64,000 nt of DNA from Tanypteryx hageni (Eukaryota > Arthropoda > Insecta > Odonata > Petaluridae): NCBI GenBank assembly GCA_028673005.1, contig CM054114.1, positions 17,669,137-17,733,136 on the forward strand, written 5' to 3'. The notes beneath the pieces are model-generated. The model saw nothing but the letters and a program-made list of their open reading frames with translations. It had not been told where the DNA came from and made no database searches. This document shows positions 11,470 to 20,547 of this stretch, in pieces. Numbering within the stretch: the first letter of the stretch is position 1; each line of letters starts with the position of its first letter. The translations under genes and the position numbers were made by a program.

Positions 11470-11610
11470 AAGATTGGTAGTAATGAAAAATGGAGAAACC
11501 TCCTAATAACCATAAAAATAGTAAAAAGGGACTGCTCACACGCCGGTTTAAGGGAAATTACTCTGCGCCAGGGGCCTAACACTCCTGCAGTCACACTCTC
11601 TGGGTTCCTA
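11470..11610 (+). repeat. Dispersed repeat, copy 2 (Penelope-associated?)
   Basis: TGGAGAAACCTCCTAATAAC, then CATAAAAATAGTAAAAAGG, CACGCCGGTTTAAGGGAAAT and TACTCTGCGCCAGG, matches the copies at 4540-4700 and 12555-12730. The following 350 bp to 11968 is open in one + frame (from 11777) but has no motif I recognise. Confidence 0.5.
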
Positions 11611-11999
11611 TTGGAAACTAATTGTGTTTTTGTTCAAAGAAGTTCATGAATAAATTGGCCAAAAGGTGAAAGTTGATTCCCAATGGCTGCCCAATCCTGA
11701 TGTTTGTAAATGTTTTTATAGAATAGGAAAAAAGTTTGTCCCATGCAGAATTTAGAAGAGTTAATTTATTCAATGGATGTCGGGGGAAGCGAGAAAACTA
11801 AGTGTAGTATTTATTGGGATGCTAGGAAAGAGAGACGTGACATCAAAAGAATCTAACGCTTGGGAATCACTAAGTATTACATTTTTGGCAGTGTCAATGA
11901 ATCTTCAGGTTTTTAAATTCGTCAACTATCCATTTATAAAGGAGATAAGTGTGGAAATCAATATATGAAGCAATAGGTCTCAGAAATTCCGGGTTTGTG

Positions 12000-12290
12000 A
12001 ACTTAAGGTAAACAATGTGACATTGAAATGGTAGGATTTGAAACCGTAATCTTATAATGTAAGACCTCTTCTGAGTTGTAGGCAGTTTTTTCTTTTATGG
12101 TGTCCTTGGTAGAAAAAATCATTTGATTAAAAGAATTTCTGTTGAGAAGTGAATAAGGTCCGTTTTCAAATAATTGTTCAACTTTATCAAAATAATCTTG
12201 CTGATTCATGACACGATGCCAACGGAATTTCCTTTATCGGCTTTTAAATAAAAAGTCTTTTAATTTTAAAAGTTTGATGAGTTTGTAATC
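12000..12290 (-). pseudogene. Penelope-like element, N-terminal ORF fragment
   Basis: On the minus strand LKADKGNSVGIV leads, after a one-base frameshift, into MNQQDYFDKVEQLFENGPYS. The pattern KADKGNSVVIMNxxDYxxKV is a hallmark of the region before the reverse transcriptase core in Penelope-like retroelements. It is followed by LLNRNSF and then decays. Further minus-strand sequence up to about 12550 shows scattered related residues with stops. No GIY-YIG domain is visible nearby. Confidence 0.6.
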
Positions 12291-12554
12291 GGGACTGGGA
12301 AGGTGATTTGTAGTGTTGTTTTTTATATTATATTCCAGTTGTATTGTTCAAGCAGCTCTTACGTGATTTATGGTAGTATCATCAAGGTTTTTAATGGATT
12401 ATTCAATGCCTATAATATTATCTAAATAAGGTTCTATGTAAAGGAGACAAAAGTTAAATTCTTTGCTCAAGAGATTGGGTTCTTGTTTAGTAAATGTTTC
12501 TTCAGACATGTTATTGTCAATATCGATGTCATCAAAGTGTTTCATGTGCTCACT

Positions 12555-12730
12555 AAATTATTTTATGTTTTGTGCGTGTGTGAGAAAAAGTCTCTGGCAT
12601 GGAGTAGTTTCCCATAAACCCGGAGTGTGTCTGAGATAGCGTGGAGTAATTTCTCCTCAACCGGCGTGTGTTTTTCCTTTTTATTATTTTTATGGTTATT
12701 GGGAGATTTCTCCGTTTTGAATTAGTTGTA
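12555..12730 (-). repeat. Dispersed repeat, copy 3 (inverted)
   Basis: The reverse complement reads ACGGAGAAATCTCCCAATAA, CATAAAAATAATAAAAAGG, CACGCCGGTTGAGGAGAAAT and TACTCCACGC, matching the copies at 4540 and 11470. It lies just upstream (in minus-strand sense) of the Penelope-like fragment at 12000-12290. Confidence 0.5.
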
Positions 12731-13587
12731 ATTAACAATAGAATTGGTTTCCGGAAATATAACTTCAACAAAATTTATCCTCAGATATAAGATTATCGAG
12801 AATGAAACTTCGTAAAATACGCTTTGCATTTTCCAGGAAAATAATTCGTGAGGAAGCAGATGGTGCTCCTTTGCCGCACGAGGGTGCTGCAGTAGGTCAG
12901 TTTTTGAGAAAGGGATAGAACAATGACAAGTGCTCTAACAGCGGGAATGGGTGGGAAATTTTGTAAGGATGGTATTCGACTGATTTGGTAATAACCTTTT
13001 ACCCATCAAGGAACTATAAGTTTTGTGGGTAAGGTCCTTGCGGCCCATTTTCAACATTTTGCGGCTCATACTTTGAAAATTCTGCTCTAACCCCATTAAA
13101 GCTCATATCCCACATGAGATCAACATAAGTTCCGTAAAATGCAGTATGATCTTCATTTATATTCAAGTTTTATTGTACAATTTAAATATAATTGCAATGC
13201 AAATTATGACCTATTATACGTTACGTAATATGGTTAACAAATAATACATTGGTGTATTATTTGTAAAATATTACCATTTTCATTTCCATTAACAGAATCT
13301 CAGGAACGAATTAAAAACTTCATTTGTTATGGATGTACGTGTTCCGAATAGCGCTGTTTCAGTTAGCGCCTGATTTTCCTGGCACCAATTAAGGGCGTCA
13401 AGTGGGTGTAGTTTGATATAGCATTGCTGGCTGAACAGTAGGGACAAGAAATGAGAATTGTGCCGAGTTATGTTTATTAGTATTTAGTTTAACAATTTTG
13501 ATTTTTCATAGAGCTTTGCAGAATCTAAAAATAAGTTAATATTTAGCAATTCATTCCTTAATTGATTTATTCTGGCATTTATTTCAG

Positions 13588-14121
13588 GTGCAGGAGAGAG
13601 CTAGGGTTGGGGAGGAGGTGGCAGAGGAGGAGGGGTTGGAGGGTGTGAAGGACGTGGAGGGTGTGGAGGGTGTGGAGGATGTGGTGGATGTGGACGATGT
13701 GGAGGGTGTGGATGGTGTGGAGGGTGTGGATGGTGTGGAAGATGAGGAGGGTGTGGAGGATGTGGTGGATGTGGACGATGTGGAGGGTGTGGATGGTGTG
13801 GAAGATGTGGAGAATGTGGAGGGTGTGGAGGATGTGGAGGTTGTGGATGGGGTGGTTGGTGTGGAGGGTGTGGAGAATGTGAATGTGGTGGAGGGTGTGG
13901 AGGATGTGGAGCATGTGGATGATGTGGAGGTTGTGGATGGTGTGGAGGGTGTGGATGGGGTGGAGGGTGTGGATGGGGTTGTGGGTGTGGTGGAGGGTGT
14001 GGATGGTGTGCAGGGTGTGGAGAGGGTGGAGGGAAGGAGGGTGTGGAGGAGTTTTCGGGGATGGGGGTGGTGGGAGTTGGAGGTAGAGGAGGAATTTGAT
14101 GGAGTGGAGAGAGGGGAGTGA
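13588..14121 (+). CDS. Repetitive acidic exon (V-E-G/D-V repeats), probable alternative terminal exon
   Basis: After a good acceptor (TGGCATTTATTTCAG) an open frame starts VQERARVGEEVAEEEGLEGV and continues for 177 codons to TGA. Most of it is iterations of VEGVEDVE, VDDVEGVDGVEG and similar, built from GTGGAG/GTGGAT/GGTGTGGAG hexamer-like units. The last 35 residues are less repetitive (SFRGWGWWELEVEEEFDGVE). It begins in phase 0 with Val, like the terminal exons at 30967 and 49775, and lies downstream of the exon at 880 on the same strand. It could therefore be a terminal exon of the set-1 gene. Alternatively it is a minisatellite that happens to be open. A His/Leu-rich frame on the other strand is a shadow of the repeat. 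Confidence 0.45.
   Translation: MQERARVGEEVAEEEGLEGVKDVEGVEGVEDVVDVDDVEGVDGVEGVDGVEDEEGVEDVVDVDDVEGVDGVEDVENVEGVEDVEVVDGVVGVEGVENVNVVEGVEDVEHVDDVEVVDGVEGVDGVEGVDGVVGVVEGVDGVQGVERVEGRRVWRSFRGWGWWELEVEEEFDGVERGE
13640..14040 (+). repeat. GTGGAG-type minisatellite
   Basis: Purine- and G-rich tandem repeats of the hexamers GTGGAG, GGTGTG and GATGTG, arranged in higher-order units of about 60-80 bp. For example GTGGATGTGGACGATGTGGA occurs at 13686 and again at 13766. The G-rich strand is the coding strand. Confidence 0.9.
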
Positions 14122-15500
14122 GAGAAGGGATTGGGGAGTGTGAGGCAATATGGAGGGGGGGATGATGAAGATGCCCTACCAGGTCATTGGTTCGGAGAAT
14201 TATGATGGAGCCTTTAGAGGTTAGTTATCACATTGCCATGAGTTTATATCCTGCAGTACAAAATGATATAATGGCTTAAATAGCAAATTAAACCAGACAA
14301 CTTTGACGAATCAATCAGTTTTATACTTTCCAAACATGATTACATAAGAAAGTTTTTAGTTTGATATACCTAGCTTCATTGGCTGAATGACCGGAGATAC
14401 AAGTAGCATTCTCTTATCCAATAGATCTTCAGCTACTGGGTCTGAAATTGTGTTTGTGTTGATGCATTTTTATGTGCAGAATCTAAGTAAATGATGTTAT
14501 ATATTTTAAGGATAAAAGAAACATTGTTTGTGAAACAGTGGTTTAACGCAATCAGAGTTGGGAGTTTCATTGGCATAAGCAATTAATGGAGTCAAAGAAA
14601 ATCACTAATTTTGGAAAATAGGCTCAGGAAGAAACAATCCAAACTGGTTTCTTTAGATTGCATGAGGCAACGAACACAACCACGATTTTCTTTATCGGTA
14701 TCATTGATAGAATACGTGTCAATTCCCACGTTAACTACAAAGAAAATTGAACTTTTGTACATCATTCCTAGATTGAAATTAAATTTCGAAATAAGTTTTT
14801 ATTTGACCGAAGCGAACGTAAATAATAACCTCAAATGGTGCTACGAATATGATAATAATTGGATTTTTTCTAGCTCACTTTGTAATATTGAAACTGATCT
14901 AATTATCACTTCATTAGAGTACAAGTAATAGATATGGCAAACAGATACATATGTGGAGATAACAATTCTTTCTGAATGATCTTAAAGGACCTGAAAAACT
15001 GTTGGGACCTATTACCTAAAAAATAGAAAATAATAATTGGAAAAGGTGATAAAAATATTTTGATAATCCAATTCCCAACCTCGAAATCATAAAATGTTAT
15101 ATGAATGATGTATTATCAACGTTTCAGATTTTCTGAGATTGAAATGGGGCACAAAAAGTGTGATAACAGAGGAAAAATATGGCTTCAACTTGTTTCCTTG
15201 TGATTACATTTCATTAGATAAGGTGCCGAGGGTGAACGAGGTGGAAAAGGCCTAGAAAATAAAGGGACTAAGGAAAACGTATCGATTTCAAGATACGAAA
15301 AATGCCCAATCTTTTTCTCTTTTCGTTATTTTTATTCTCTTATCTTGTTTAAAATAGATTCTTTCGGGAAAAGGAATTGTTACAATATAATTGGCAGATA
15401 AAATATATATGTATTAGCCACTGAAATAAAAATAATACAATCATTCTGATTTCTATATATAAAAGTCTGATTCCATATAATAGATATCATCTATTTTTGG
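14122..15500. other. No recognisable gene
   Basis: AT-rich sequence. A 105-codon open + frame at 14611-14928 has no recognisable motif and no supported start, so I do not call it. Confidence 0.5.
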
Positions 15501-15515
15501 TGAATTACCACTGAT

Positions 15516-15560
15516 GAAGGCTGCTTTGTAGCCAAAATGCTCATCTGATTTTTCAAACCT
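15516..15560 (+). ncRNA. Degenerate hammerhead-ribozyme-like motif (Penelope type)
   Basis: CTGATGA at about 15523 is followed by a hairpin (AGGCTGCTTTGTAGCC) and then AAAATG, where a hammerhead core needs GAAAC. CUGAUGA, stem II and GAAA in this order form the conserved hammerhead core. Penelope-like retroelements are known to carry such ribozymes in their terminal repeats, and Penelope-like coding fragments lie at 12.0 and 17.4 kb. The G-to-A change in GAAA should inactivate it. Confidence 0.4.
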
Positions 15561-16035
15561 AGTTGTGGCTATTGAAGATACCTCAGACAAGCATTTTTAA
15601 AGGCTTGTTCTTGAATGCTCGGATCTGACCCGTAAATTTCAATAGACCTTGGGCACAATATTAGGATTTAGAAAGGCCAGTAGTAAACTTACCTGCAAAC
15701 ACCAATTACTTTCCACCATTAACTAAGCTTGTACTCTTACGAGCTTTCTATAATGGTTTTTATTAGATTTAGTATTATGTTGTTTGTACCTATGATGACG
15801 AGTAAAAGCATGCATACATAAACGAATGGATTTTGGACTCGTAATGAAAAACAAGATGGAAAATTATACTCCATAAATGGAATACACAGAGATTTCAAAA
15901 GCGTTCTTTATGGAAAATAGGTATGAAACGGTATCAAAAGATTGGGCACTCTCGAATTTTTATCTCCGAAACTATAACTCCTTAATATGTAATCCTGAGG
16001 ACTTTCATGTGGTAAATGCTGTTCTAACACGTCTA

Positions 16036-16340
16036 AAGGAGGCAACATCCAAGGCAAATGCAGCAAGGGTGCGTGAGCTGGCTGCACAAGAATCACTGCA
16101 TTGCGTGCAGTGGGCAGCCAGGGAGGCAAGGGAAGAGGCTGCCACTGCAGCTGCCCGGGAGGCAGAAGCTGGAGCGAGGAAGGTAGAAGCAGAGCAGAGA
16201 GCCATGATGGCTGAGGCTGAAGTGACCACAATGCCAGCTGACTTACATCCGGCACTTGCGAGGCTGGGAGACCTTCAGGCTGCCATGAGGGGAGAGTTGG
16301 GGAGCGGGAGCAGTTGAGGGGAGGAGGATGAGTCGAAGAG
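16036..16340 (+). pseudogene. Ala/Glu-rich coiled-coil exon with in-frame TGA (exon 1 of a possible spliced gene)
   Basis: From about EATSKANAARVRELAAQESL to MRGELGSGSS this frame has helical, heptad-like Ala/Glu/Arg composition (AAREAREEAATAAAREAEAG) typical of a coiled coil. Codon use is more GC-rich than the surroundings. At 16315-16317 a TGA interrupts it, but the frame continues GEEDESKS across the GTGAGT donor at 16341 into the exon at 17016. There it reads SDSDTSEGMVDTLLANHRRS, so the TGA is most simply a point mutation (CGA or GGA to TGA) in a formerly longer exon. The upstream boundary is uncertain: the frame is open back to 15877, and AAG|GAGGCAAC at 16035 is one candidate acceptor. 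Protein family not recognised. Confidence 0.4.
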
Positions 16341-17015
16341 GTGAGTGATGCAAATTGTTTTCAGTTTATTTGTTTGATGTTTTGTGCTTAGATTAAATTA
16401 CAAGAAACCTTTTTATCTTGTTCATATTAACATGTAGCATCATGCTATGTGATATTATAGTGTGTGCAAGAGCTGGCAGTACGTTGAGAGATATTTAAGG
16501 GTCCAATAAGTATTTAAGTTAATATAAATTTGGCTACCTAAGAAGTTTCGAATAATATTTCCATTATTTAGCATATAGAGATTATTCTCTATGGAATATT
16601 TTATGATGACGATCAGCATGTGTAAAATAAGGAACTATGTTTATTTTACTTTGGAAAGAATTTTAATTTCAGTTTATTGCTTCAATGCATTTGTTTTAAT
16701 GTAATTTGGAAGATATTTCAGTGACATATAGTTAATTACACCTTATATTGCTCTTGAAAACTAACTTCATCAAAGAAATTTAAATCTCTTGATTGTAGCA
16801 TGATTGGTATGTGATTTTTGTCTATTATTTAAAAAAATTTCTTGAGGTATTTTTGTACTGAGATTGTAATGAACTGTTGGTTCTATTTGCTAACTGTAAT
16901 AAATGTAATTTTAGAAATGGTGTGCTAAACTTCTATGAAGAAATATAAAAAAATGCTTCCATAGTTTAATGGTTTGTGAAAATATTTAGTCGTGGTATAT
17001 TCTCTATCTTTCTAG

Positions 17016-17144
17016 TGATAGTGACACATCAGAAGGCATGGTGGATACATTATTGGCCAACCACAGGAGGAGCAGCATGGGTGGTGTCAAGTCCAAAGGA
17101 ACATCATCTCACATTTCCCTCGAATCTGATTACAGCAGTTATGG
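17016..17144 (+). CDS. Probable internal exon of the same gene (exon 2)
   Basis: CTATCTTTCTAG precedes an open 129-bp segment reading (S)DSDTSEGMVDTLLANHRRSS, then MGGVKSKGTSSHISLESDYSSYG, and ending at a GTGAGG donor. It starts and ends in phase 2. The start fits the phase left by the donor at 16341 exactly. The Ser-rich, well-mixed composition looks like real coding sequence. Its splice to the 21990 exon in phase 2 would add GRVAPRVSYENITNI and a stop. In phase 0 (not available here) that exon has a longer frame, so the 3' structure is unresolved. Confidence 0.45.
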
Positions 17145-17375
17145 GTGAGGATCGGATTGGCTTGTCTAAATTTTTTCCCTTTATTCAACATAGCAAAATC
17201 TGATTATTGAAAATTGAAGGTAACCTCACTGTCTAAATTGCTATGCCTTTTTCATTGTAATCATCTTTCTTGTTTCCATGCTATTGTAATACTATGGAGT
17301 ATTCTCCTTATGCCTCGAAATTTTATTTATGTCCTCTTTGGAAAATAATTGTAAAGAAAAATTTAACTACTTCCC

Positions 17376-17813
17376 AGATATCTGTTCAGATATGTAGATG
17401 ACATATTTGCAATATTTGACCTAAATAAACAGAAACTAGATGTCTTTGTGGACCAACTCAACGACATATATCCAACCATTAAGCTCACAAACGAAATTCA
17501 ACAAAACAATACCTTGCCTTTCCTCGACTTATTAATTATAAACAATATGCATCAAATAGAGTTTGATATCTTTAAAAAACCCACACACACCAATAATTTT
17601 ATTCCCAAAAACTCCTTTCACCCCACTAGCCAAAAAACAGCGGTTTTTCACCAATTTGTACATAGACTCTACAATGTACCTCTCAACAAACATAGATATG
17701 AAAAGGAACTAAAACATATAAAAGAAATTGCCATAAAACTGGGTGAAATGCATTCGGTTTTCTTAATCCCCCTTTTTTGGCTAAAGGAGTTTTACTCTAA
17801 TTCTTATTGTTAA
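17376..17813 (+). pseudogene. Penelope-like reverse transcriptase fragment (YVDD motif to thumb)
   Basis: The frame FRYVDDIFAIFDLNKQKLDV carries the RT catalytic YVDD box near 17391. NTLPFLDLLI and FDIFKKPTHTNNFIPKNSFH then follow, and FHQFVHRLYNVPLNKHRYEK leads to the thumb region. The series of an LPFLDLLI box, a KPTxTxxxIPxxSxHP motif and VxRLxxxPL is characteristic of Penelope-like elements (Neptune/Poseidon-type). It stops with a diverged tail at 17813. The fragment is single-frame, so it is fairly young, but it lacks the palm upstream of YVDD and any endonuclease. Confidence 0.8.
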
Positions 17814-17967
17814 AGAACTTAATGAGTTTTCGAATTCATATTAGGAGTACTTTAGCGGATGTTTCGTCATGTAGGTCGCAAAAATGTCCCTTACATTTTT
17901 TGCATCGTTGCTTGGCCTTCCCGCTGTTGGCCAATTAGTTGCTCCTCTATCATTTTCAATGGACACA

Positions 17968-18690
17968 TCAGTCAGCTGTAGCAGTATTGTGTAAAACACA
18001 GATGCACTTCACAATATTATCAGCGACGACTACGTCGGTTTCGATGGCCTTTGACAGTATACGCCACTTAGAATATAATATTCCAAAGGTACATTCGATT
18101 GTTTCTCTAGCCCTAGACAAACGTTTGTTAAAACACTCCTCTGTCATGGTCAAGTTCTTACCTCCGAACGGTTTCATCAGGTAAGGCAAAAGAGGATAGG
18201 CTTCGTCCCCCAGAAATGCGTACGGAGATGTCACATTGGTTCCCGGTAGATAGTCAGGGTCCGGAAGAATCAGCTTCTTTTCATTTAATAACTTGAACAA
18301 ATCTGATGATTGAAACGTACCGCCGTCACTTTGTTTACTGTACCACCCTACGTCCACCGTAATAAATTTATAATTAGCGTCTGCTTGAAGGACAATGGAG
18401 AAATATTTCTTATAATTAAAAAACATTGACCCCGAATTTTTCGGACAAAGAACACGCACATGTTGTCTACTGCATGTGGGAAATTCCAAATCCTTTCGAA
18501 ATCCGCTGCCGTTGGTTTAAAAGTGTCCTTGTTTGGTACTGGCATGTGTATGGGTTGTAATTCTTCCCATAATGCAACAATGGTTTCGACAATAATTTTT
18601 CCCACAGTAGATGCTCCCGTTCGGAAACTGAATGCTAGAGCCCTGAATGATAATCCCGTTGCTAGATATCTGAAACAAATGTAAACAGCA
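17968..18690 (-). pseudogene. Harbinger (HARBI1-like, DDE_Tnp_4) transposase, frameshifted
   Basis: The minus-strand reading runs from YLATGLSFRALAFSFRTGAS (near 18660) through KIIVETIVALWEELQPIHMP and AADFERIWNFPHAVDN (first Asp region). After frame changes around 18440-18540 come CPKNSGSMFFNYKKYFSIVL, FITVDVGWYSKQSDGGTF (second Asp), AYPLLPYLMKPF and LSRARETIECTFGILYSKWR with the catalytic Glu, ending VADNIVKCICVLHN. This is the full order of motifs of HARBI1/PIF transposases. A C-terminal tail is missing. It is divergently arranged with a MADF-domain exon at 18806, the usual two-protein layout of Harbinger elements. Confidence 0.8.
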
Positions 18691-18805
18691 CATTGTGTTG
18701 TAAGTACGTGTGTATAAGACCACCAAATACCATTAAATGATACTAAGTAAATTTGATATTATCCTCATAAATATTAATTAGAATAATTCTTGCTTTATTT
18801 TTCAG

Positions 18806-19214
18806 AAATTCAATTGAGAAAAAATGGAAATATTTGAGAGATCAGTTCTCTGTTGAACTGGGAAAAATTCAGCCACCGCGTTCTGGAGATGCGGGAGTCT
18901 CTTCCTTCGATCCAAAGTGGCCACATTTTAAAACCATGCAATTTTTAAGGGATGTTGTGATACCCAGAGCAGCGTCCGGCAATTTGGCAACAGCAGTGGT
19001 GGAGGAACCAACCCCAGAATTTACTGAGGAGAACATACCTTCAGAAATACATTTCGAGGAAACGGAGCAAGATACACTTCCTCAAAGTTCACCAACACCA
19101 GTGTCTGTTCCAAAATCTCGAAAAAGACGTTGTGTGAACGAAAAGTACAATGAAGCAATTTTAGAGATTGAAAGGCGAAAACTCAGTTATTTACAATCAA
19201 AAGCTGCGCATTAA
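18806..19214 (+). CDS. MADF-domain partner protein of the Harbinger element (3' exon)
   Basis: After the acceptor TTTTTCAG the frame reads NSIEKKWKYLRDQFSVELGK, then a linker with SGDAG and WPHFKTMQFLRDVV. This is the second half of a MADF (Myb/SANT-like) DNA-binding domain (KWKxLRDxFxRE...WxxxxxMxFL). The remaining ~80 residues are acidic and Ser/Pro-rich, contain a basic SRKRR motif and end at TAA after a short helix (NEAILEIERRKLSYL). The first half of the domain must lie in an upstream exon that I did not find. Harbinger transposases need such a partner for nuclear entry and DNA binding. It is open to the stop, unlike the transposase beside it. Confidence 0.6.
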
Positions 19215-19457
19215 CAAGACAGGCGAAAATCTCATTTTGTCAGTTCACGGTATGGTGCACATTGGATGTCTATTATCGCATAAATCTTGCCGTAAGAATT
19301 TTTGTTTTTACTCTCAAGTTCGTATTATTTTTTCGATGCAGAGCTCTTAACGTTATGGAAACCTGAAGACTTAATTGGACAAAGATGTTCTCGACAATAA
19401 TGTTAATGGCATCATAAGCTAAGGTTTTCTAATATTAAGGAAACACTATTATTTAGA

Positions 19458-19582
19458 GATGAAAAGAAAAAAACTTTGCCGCTTCCACAAATTTATTGAA
19501 CACGGCCGATGATGCTACGATCGTAGTGAAACCGGTCGTGTTCAATAAATTTGTGGAAGTGACCAAGTTTTTTCTTTTCATC
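19458..19582 (+). ncRNA. Penelope-type inverted repeat with hammerhead-like core
   Basis: The left arm (GATGAAAAGAAAAAAACTTT, then CTTCCACAAATTTATTGAAC) is inverted in the right arm (GTTCAATAAATTTGTGGAAG, then AAGTTTTTTCTTTTCATC). The 25-30-bp loop contains CCGATGA, a small hairpin GCTACGATCGTAG, GAAAC and GGTC. That is one base from the hammerhead consensus CUGAUGA, stem II, GAAA, with the arms forming stem I and GTC at the expected cleavage place. Two extra G residues sit between stem I and the core. The sequence around AATAAATTTGTGGAAG is typical of Penelope-like 3' ends. Likely degenerate. Confidence 0.45.
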
Positions 19583-19599
19583 TCGAGTAAATTCCACAA

Positions 19600-20540
19600 A
19601 GTAGAGCCCTACCTCATTAATGATACTATTATTTAGGTTCGTTAATACCTGTGTCGATGTATCACGTGTAGTTTACTTGAACAAGTTGCGAATGGAATTC
19701 TTTTACCTAATAGTCGAATTGCACTGATTTCTAAATCGTGCAAATTTATTCCCTTTACCTAGAGCTGAAATTTTAGCCTTAGAGCATTTCGTAAATTATA
19801 GCATTAATTTTCTATGGACAAATTCGTTATAAGTAATGATATATTTTGTTGATAGCCAGATTTTCAAAATCTCGAGGACTTATTTTTTAAATAAGAAAAA
19901 AGATACTTTTATAACTAAATTCCTTTAATATTTAGTTATATTCATGGCTTAGATTTGGAATAACGGGTACACCGTTGCCGTTGCGATTTTCCATCTTTTG
20001 TTTTACCAGCAAGCAGACGCGACGCACCCAATCTTCAATACGTAGCAACATCGTACTCGGCTCCACCGGGTTGGGTAGGTTGGTTAAGGTGTTTTGGTTA
20101 AAAAAGATTTCAAGGAACAATTTATTTAACCATGTAATACACAAAGAAAATTGACATATTTCATTATTAACCGCGCGAAAAACGGCAAAAGAAGATCAAA
20201 AATAGCAACAATACGGCTGGACCCGGGATTGCAAAGCTGTTCCATATTTATAATTACTAGGAACTTGTTTTAACAAATCATTATTTTTCTATAGATTTAT
20301 AAAAATCACAGCATTTATATCGAAATTTATTTTAATCACACCCTCTGCAGTAAAACATTCCAATGTTTTTTCTCTGGTCCATATATCATTGATGGTTGAA
20401 AAAATCATTCACTGCTGCATTTGTTCCTGGTAGTGCAAAACAAAATTAGGTCGTCGACAACAGATTTGGATATGGTATAAGCTCCTAATCAAAATAGCAA
20501 AGACATTATTACTTAATATTTCTACTATGAATTCTGATGT
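19600..20540. other. No recognisable gene
   Basis: AT-rich; only short frames. Nothing supported on either strand. Confidence 0.5.
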
Positions 20541-20547
20541 TCATGGG

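Noticed and set aside
9982..13098. A possible 3.1-kb hAT element spanning CAGGGGTTTTGAAA and GCGGCTCATACTTTGAAAAT...CCCC
   Set aside because: The ends are only loosely inverted repeats, no matching 8-bp target duplication was seen, and no hAT coding remains inside.
13579..14148. Minus-strand His/Leu/Thr-rich 189-codon open frame
   Set aside because: It is the antisense of the GTGGAG minisatellite; hexamer repeats keep several frames open, and the splice acceptor is on the + strand.
14611..14928. 105-codon open + frame
   Set aside because: No recognisable motif, AT-rich codons and no convincing start or splice context.
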